Assembly (NCBI GenBank): GCA_903911985.1
Contig: CAIWFP010000280.1
Location: forward strand, 1 to 10,252
Length of the DNA stretch: 10,252 nt
Source of the DNA: an uncultured Sphingomonadales bacterium
Lineage (GTDB): Bacteria > Pseudomonadota > Alphaproteobacteria > Sphingomonadales > Sphingomonadaceae
Direction: 5' to 3'
Part shown: in pieces, positions 7,101 through 10,252 of the stretch
Position numbering within the stretch: the stretch's first letter is position 1
Layout: every line of letters begins with the position of its first letter
Notes under the pieces: generated by a model
What the model was told of the DNA's origin: nothing
The model's input: the letters and a program-made list of their open reading frames with translations, nothing else
Database searches by the model: none
Translations under genes and position numbers: made by a program

Positions 7101-8165
7101 CTACTGCGAAACGGTGGAAGTTTTTTCAGCCGTGGGGACCGTCTGGGCCGCGCCACTCGGAGCGCCAGAGGGCTGGGCGGCATCGTGATGACGGGTGTGA
7201 TGCGTCGCCGAACCCGACCGGTCCGATGTTCCCGAATGCCCAGACGCGGTCTGGCCAGAAGCGGATTGAGCGGCGCCCGAGGGGTTGCCCGTGGGCATCG
7301 CCGCGCGGTTTGCCTGCCCCATCGCGCTGCCATTGGCAGGGGCCGGCTGCGGCGTGGCGAAGCCGGAACGGGCCAGCAGGGCCGCCGCGCTCACCGGCAG
7401 ATCATGCACGGTCTTGCGGCTATCATCCAGCTTGCCAATGGGGTGGCCGCCAACCGAGACGGCCAGCGCCTCGGGACGGCCGGTCCACACCATGGGGTTC
7501 ACCGCGTCGGCGGGCACGGTATAGCTTTCGCCCACCACCATCTGCTTGTTCATCAGAACCTTGCCCGAGGCGTCGTAAAACTTCACCCACAGGCCGGAAT
7601 CGAGCGCGGTGAACACCACCGGGCCGGAAGGAGCGCCTGCTGTCTGGCCGCTGGGGGCGGCACTGGGCACGCCGCTCGGCGCGCTGGCGGTCGCCGAAGG
7701 CTGGGGCGTGGGTGTGTCGGTAACCACTGCCGGCAGGCTCGCGTCGGGTACCGAAAAGGCGTGCCACAGCCCATAGCCACCACCGGCAAGCAACAGCGCC
7801 GCCGCCGCCGCAATGCCGGCGAACTTCGCGCTGGGAACCCGCGCCGGATCACCCGGGGCGAAAGCCGCCATGGGCTGGTCGGCCGGTGCCGCCTCGCTAA
7901 GGCCCAGCTCATAGCGCAGATCGCGAATGATCTCGTCGGGGTCCAGCCCAACATGGGTGGCATAGCTGCGCGCGAAACCAAAGGCATAGGCGCGCCCGGG
8001 CAAAGCGGCATAATCGCTCGCCTCAATGGCGCGCAGGAACCGCTCCTGCACACGGGTATGCGCGACAAGGTCAGCCACTGACAGGCCCATGGCCTCACGC
8101 GCCCGCTTCAGGCGAAGGCCCACCGGGTCTTTGGCTGGCTGAAACTCGGTATCATCCGCAAGCAT
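7101..8165 (-). CDS. rodZ: RodZ-like cytoskeletal membrane protein (HTH + DUF4115)
   Basis: A 354-residue single-pass inner-membrane protein with RodZ architecture. RodZ binds MreB and tethers the elongation machinery that sets cell shape. The cytoplasmic helix-turn-helix domain (about 13-88) reads VGLRLKRAREAMGLSVADLVAHT... with RFLRAIEASDYAALPGRAYAFGFARSYA, the characteristic HTH_25 sequence. One membrane helix lies at about 115-136. A Pro/Ser/Thr-rich periplasmic linker (140-180) leads to a DUF4115-type beta domain (about 184-262, LWVKFYDASGKVL...GESYTVP). The last 85 residues are low-complexity, rich in Ser, Ala, Gly, Pro and His (HHTRHH at 322-327). The ATG at 8165 has a GAAAGTGAAG purine stretch upstream. 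It lies 194 bases after ptsP and 220 before cpoB. The HTH fold in RodZ contacts MreB; a DNA-binding role is not implied by the sequence alone. Confidence 0.87.
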   Translation of the reverse strand: MLADDTEFQPAKDPVGLRLKRAREAMGLSVADLVAHTRVQERFLRAIEASDYAALPGRAYAFGFARSYATHVGLDPDEIIRDLRYELGLSEAAPADQPMAAFAPGDPARVPSAKFAGIAAAAALLLAGGGYGLWHAFSVPDASLPAVVTDTPTPQPSATASAPSGVPSAAPSGQTAGAPSGPVVFTALDSGLWVKFYDASGKVLMNKQMVVGESYTVPADAVNPMVWTGRPEALAVSVGGHPIGKLDDSRKTVHDLPVSAAALLARSGFATPQPAPANGSAMGQANRAAMPTGNPSGAAQSASGQTASGHSGTSDRSGSATHHTRHHDAAQPSGAPSGAAQTVPTAEKTSTVSQ

Positions 8166-8199
8166 GTAACGTCTTCACTTTCTTTGGATCAGCCCCGAA

Positions 8200-8221
8200 T
8201 GCCGCCGGGGATTTGGCGGCA
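8200..8221 (-). other. Possible hairpin in the rodZ leader
   Basis: TGCCGCC and GGCGGCA form a perfect seven-base-pair stem around an eight-base loop, 35-56 bases upstream of the rodZ start. If transcription begins upstream of it, the structure would sit in the 5' untranslated leader. There is no T-run after it, so termination is unlikely. Confidence 0.25.
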
Positions 8222-8231
8222 GAACCAACGC

Positions 8232-8261
8232 TGGATATGGCAAAATGTCAATGGATATGGC
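8232..8261 (-). promoter_or_regulatory. Direct-repeat candidate operator/promoter upstream of rodZ
   Basis: On the reverse strand the ten-base unit GCCATATCCA occurs twice without mismatch (8261-8252 and 8241-8232). The copies start exactly 20 bases apart, about two helical turns. The ten-base gap begins with TTGACA when its first T, shared with the junction, is counted (8252-8247), a consensus -35 hexamer. At 17 bases spacing the -10 position reads GTTGGT, which is weak. The arrangement would suit a factor binding two tandem sites on one DNA face over a promoter. It lies 67-96 bases upstream of the rodZ ATG. Binding factor unknown; function inferred. Confidence 0.4.
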
Positions 8262-8359
8262 CGGGGCGTATTGCACAATAACGACTGGCACCTGCCGCAA
8301 GGGCGACGGGGCGGGCCGCAAACCGGGCCAGTCGAGGGCCCGGGAGGCAATGGCCCCGC

Positions 8360-10252
8360 TCAGTCGATGGCGATGTCCCGGCTGCTTGCCCATTTTGTCA
8401 GTTCCGCGCGAAGATTCTCAGGGGGAGTGGCCAGCCAGCCGGACATGGCGCTTTCGATTTCCGGCAGATGGACCTGCCGCACCAGTTCCTTGATCGGGCC
8501 CACGGCGGCGGGCGTGATCGACAGGCGGTGAATGCCGATACCCATCAGCGCCAGCGCCTCGGCCCGGCGGCCACCCATTTCGCCGCATACCGCCACTTCC
8601 ACGCCATGGGCGCGGCAAGCGTCAACAATGCGCTTGAGGAAGCGCATGATGCCCACCCCCAGCCAGTCATAGCGTTCGGCCAGCTTGGGATTGGCCCGGT
8701 CGGCGGCGAACAGGAATTGGGTAAGATCGTTGGTGCCGATCGACAGGAACGACAGCCTGGGCAGCAGCACATCCAGCATCTCGGCCAGCGCCGGCACTTC
8801 CAGCATCGCGCCATAGCGCACCGCCTCCGGCACAGGCTTCTTGCGCGCCTTCAGAAAGGCCAGCTGCCCCTCGAACACCGCCTTGGCGGCATCGAACTCC
8901 CAGGGCTCGGAAACCATGGGGAACATCGCATGCAGCGTGCGGCCCGCCGACGCCTCCAGCAAAGCGCGGGCCTGCACCTTCAACAAGCCGCCGCGCTCCA
9001 GCGCCACGCGCAGCGCCCGCCAGCCCATCGCCGGGTTTTCTTCCGTGACGCCCTCATCGTGCCGCAAATAGGGCAAGACCTTGTCGCCACCGATATCCAC
9101 GGTGCGGAACACCACAGGCTTGTCGCCCGCCGCATCCAGCACATCGCGATAGAGCCGGGTCTGCCGCTCGCGGCTGGGCAGGGTGGCGGACACGAGGAAC
9201 TGGAACTCGGTGCGGAACAGCCCCACCCCATCGGCGCCAGTGAGCGCGAGGTTGGGCATGTCGTCACGCAGGCCGGCATTGATCTTGACGTTGATGCGCG
9301 TGCCATCGGCGGTGGTGGGCACCACATCGCGCAGGGCGGCATAGGTGGCCTGGCGCTCGCGGCTCTTGGCAAAGCGGCTCTCGAAGGCCTCCACCATCCC
9401 TTGCGCCGGGCGCACGAAGACCAGCCCCTGATCGGCATCAAGCAGCAGCGGATCGCCTTCGCGCACGAGGCCCCGCAGGCCCCGGATGCGGCCCAGCACC
9501 GGAATACCCATCGCCCGCGCCACGATCACCACATGGGCGGTCAGCGAGCCTTCCTCCAGAATGACGCCCTTCAGGCGCCGCTTGTCATATTCAAGCAGCT
9601 CTGCCGGGCCGAGGTTGCGGGCCACCAGAATGGCATCCTGCCGCAGGCCCATGGTGGCCGCCGTGCCCAGTTGCCCCGAGACCATGCGCAGCAGGCGGTT
9701 GGCCAGATCCTCCAGATCGTGCATCCGGTCGGCCAGCAGCGGGTCGTCGATCTGGCGCATGCGCATGCGGGTGCGTTGCTGCACGCGCTCGATCGCGGCC
9801 TCCGCCGTCAACCCGCTCTCGATCGCTTCCTTGATGCGCCGCGCCCAGCCTTCATCGTAGGCGAACATGCGATAGGTGGCGAGCACCTCCTCGTGCTCTC
9901 CGCCCGCGCCGAATTCGGCCTGAGAGGCCATACGGTCGATCTGCTCGCGCATCTTGTCGAAGGCGAGATAGACGCGCTGAAGTTCGGCCTCGGTATCCTC
10001 GGCCATCACATGTTCGATGGTGATGCGCGGCTGGTGATAAACCGCCACGCCGCTGGCCAGACCCTTGACCAGCGTCAGGCCGGAGAGTTGCTCCGCACCG
10101 GTCTGCGCGGGCGAGAGGCCCAGTGCGCCCACCTCGTCCACCAGTTCGGCATTGGCGATCAGTTCCGACAAGACCATGGCGACGGTTTGCAGCGCCTCGA
10201 TCTCGACCTCTTCATAGCGGCGCGGCTCGACATGCTGAACGCAAACCACCCC
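8360..10252 (-). CDS. ptsP: PtsP, nitrogen-PTS enzyme I (5' end outside window)
   Basis: PtsP takes phosphate from PEP onto a His and passes it to NPr, starting the regulatory nitrogen PTS that controls potassium, nitrogen and envelope functions; it is cytoplasmic. Counting from codon 10249, the window shows the end of a GAF domain (1-40). Next are the enzyme I N-terminal/HPr-binding region (about 60-205) and the swivelling phosphohistidine domain with GSLTAHVVIVARAMGIP (234-250), where His239 is the phosphorylated residue. The PEP-binding barrel contains GVGLFRTEF (341-349), RTVDIGGDK (382-390), ENPAMGWRALR (404-414), MLEVPA (482-487), SIGTNDLTQ (503-511) and VCGEMGG (554-560) with catalytic Cys555. 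The frame stays open to the window edge and the GAF domain is incomplete, so the true start lies beyond it; the GTG at 10249 is internal. The residue before the active His is Ala, where many enzymes I have Ser. Confidence 0.93.
   Translation of the reverse strand, partial: GVVCVQHVEPRRYEEVEIEALQTVAMVLSELIANAELVDEVGALGLSPAQTGAEQLSGLTLVKGLASGVAVYHQPRITIEHVMAEDTEAELQRVYLAFDKMREQIDRMASQAEFGAGGEHEEVLATYRMFAYDEGWARRIKEAIESGLTAEAAIERVQQRTRMRMRQIDDPLLADRMHDLEDLANRLLRMVSGQLGTAATMGLRQDAILVARNLGPAELLEYDKRRLKGVILEEGSLTAHVVIVARAMGIPVLGRIRGLRGLVREGDPLLLDADQGLVFVRPAQGMVEAFESRFAKSRERQATYAALRDVVPTTADGTRINVKINAGLRDDMPNLALTGADGVGLFRTEFQFLVSATLPSRERQTRLYRDVLDAAGDKPVVFRTVDIGGDKVLPYLRHDEGVTEENPAMGWRALRVALERGGLLKVQARALLEASAGRTLHAMFPMVSEPWEFDAAKAVFEGQLAFLKARKKPVPEAVRYGAMLEVPALAEMLDVLLPRLSFLSIGTNDLTQFLFAADRANPKLAERYDWLGVGIMRFLKRIVDACRAHGVEVAVCGEMGGRRAEALALMGIGIHRLSITPAAVGPIKELVRQVHLPEIESAMSGWLATPPENLRAELTKWASSRDIAID

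Noticed and set aside
5870..7612. A 580-codon forward open frame across tilS, cpoB and rodZ
   Set aside because: It runs antisense to three recognisable genes and through their spacers, and its composition (Arg/Pro/Gly-rich) shows no domain.
8166..8359. A small gene in the ptsP-rodZ gap
   Set aside because: The forward frames here run on antisense into ptsP and have no recognisable product; only the direct repeat and a hairpin stand out.
10247..10249. GTG at 10249 as the start of ptsP
   Set aside because: The visible sequence begins inside the GAF domain and the frame is open to the edge, so the real start lies outside the window.

Overview
The window is GC-rich, tightly packed bacterial chromosome. 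It most likely comes from an alphaproteobacterium of the Sphingomonadales (Novosphingobium/Sphingomonas-like). This rests on gene content and protein style: Entner-Doudoroff genes glk-eda, a PtsP-type nitrogen enzyme I, RodZ, CpoB and a short TilS. It was not checked by any search. I see no phage, transposase, CRISPR, tRNA or rRNA gene.

Left half, forward strand (1-4608): the tail of glucokinase (glk) overlaps by one base with KDPG aldolase (eda). After 80 bases comes a large, sequence-divergent member of the phosphoenolpyruvate carboxylase family (ppc). Together these link glucose phosphorylation, the last step of the Entner-Doudoroff pathway (which makes pyruvate) and, if the third protein is active, anaplerotic oxaloacetate formation. 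After a 185-base gap lies an apparently separate gene for a membrane-anchored L,D-transpeptidase (YkuD family).

Centre (4609-4875): the forward genes and the reverse block converge here. The 267-base gap holds a 104-base palindromic element with TTAGAGCG ends and two tandem hairpins. It looks like a REP/MITE-type dispersed repeat and may also serve as a bidirectional terminator.

Right half, reverse strand (4876-10252, read right to left): ptsP (start outside the window), rodZ, cpoB (ybgF) and tilS. These cover a regulatory phosphotransferase, the cell-shape scaffold, the Tol-Pal/peptidoglycan coordinator and tRNA-Ile lysidine formation. cpoB and tilS are tightly coupled; the other gaps are about 200 bases. 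A 10-bp direct repeat with an exact 20-bp period, with TTGACA between the copies, lies upstream of rodZ and is the best candidate regulatory site.

Most of the region is housekeeping. The points most worth a second look are the altered active-site motifs of the PEP carboxylase homologue, the palindromic element, the repeat upstream of rodZ, and the unusual SHGCIG signature of the L,D-transpeptidase. I found no convincing evidence of a wholly new multi-gene system.
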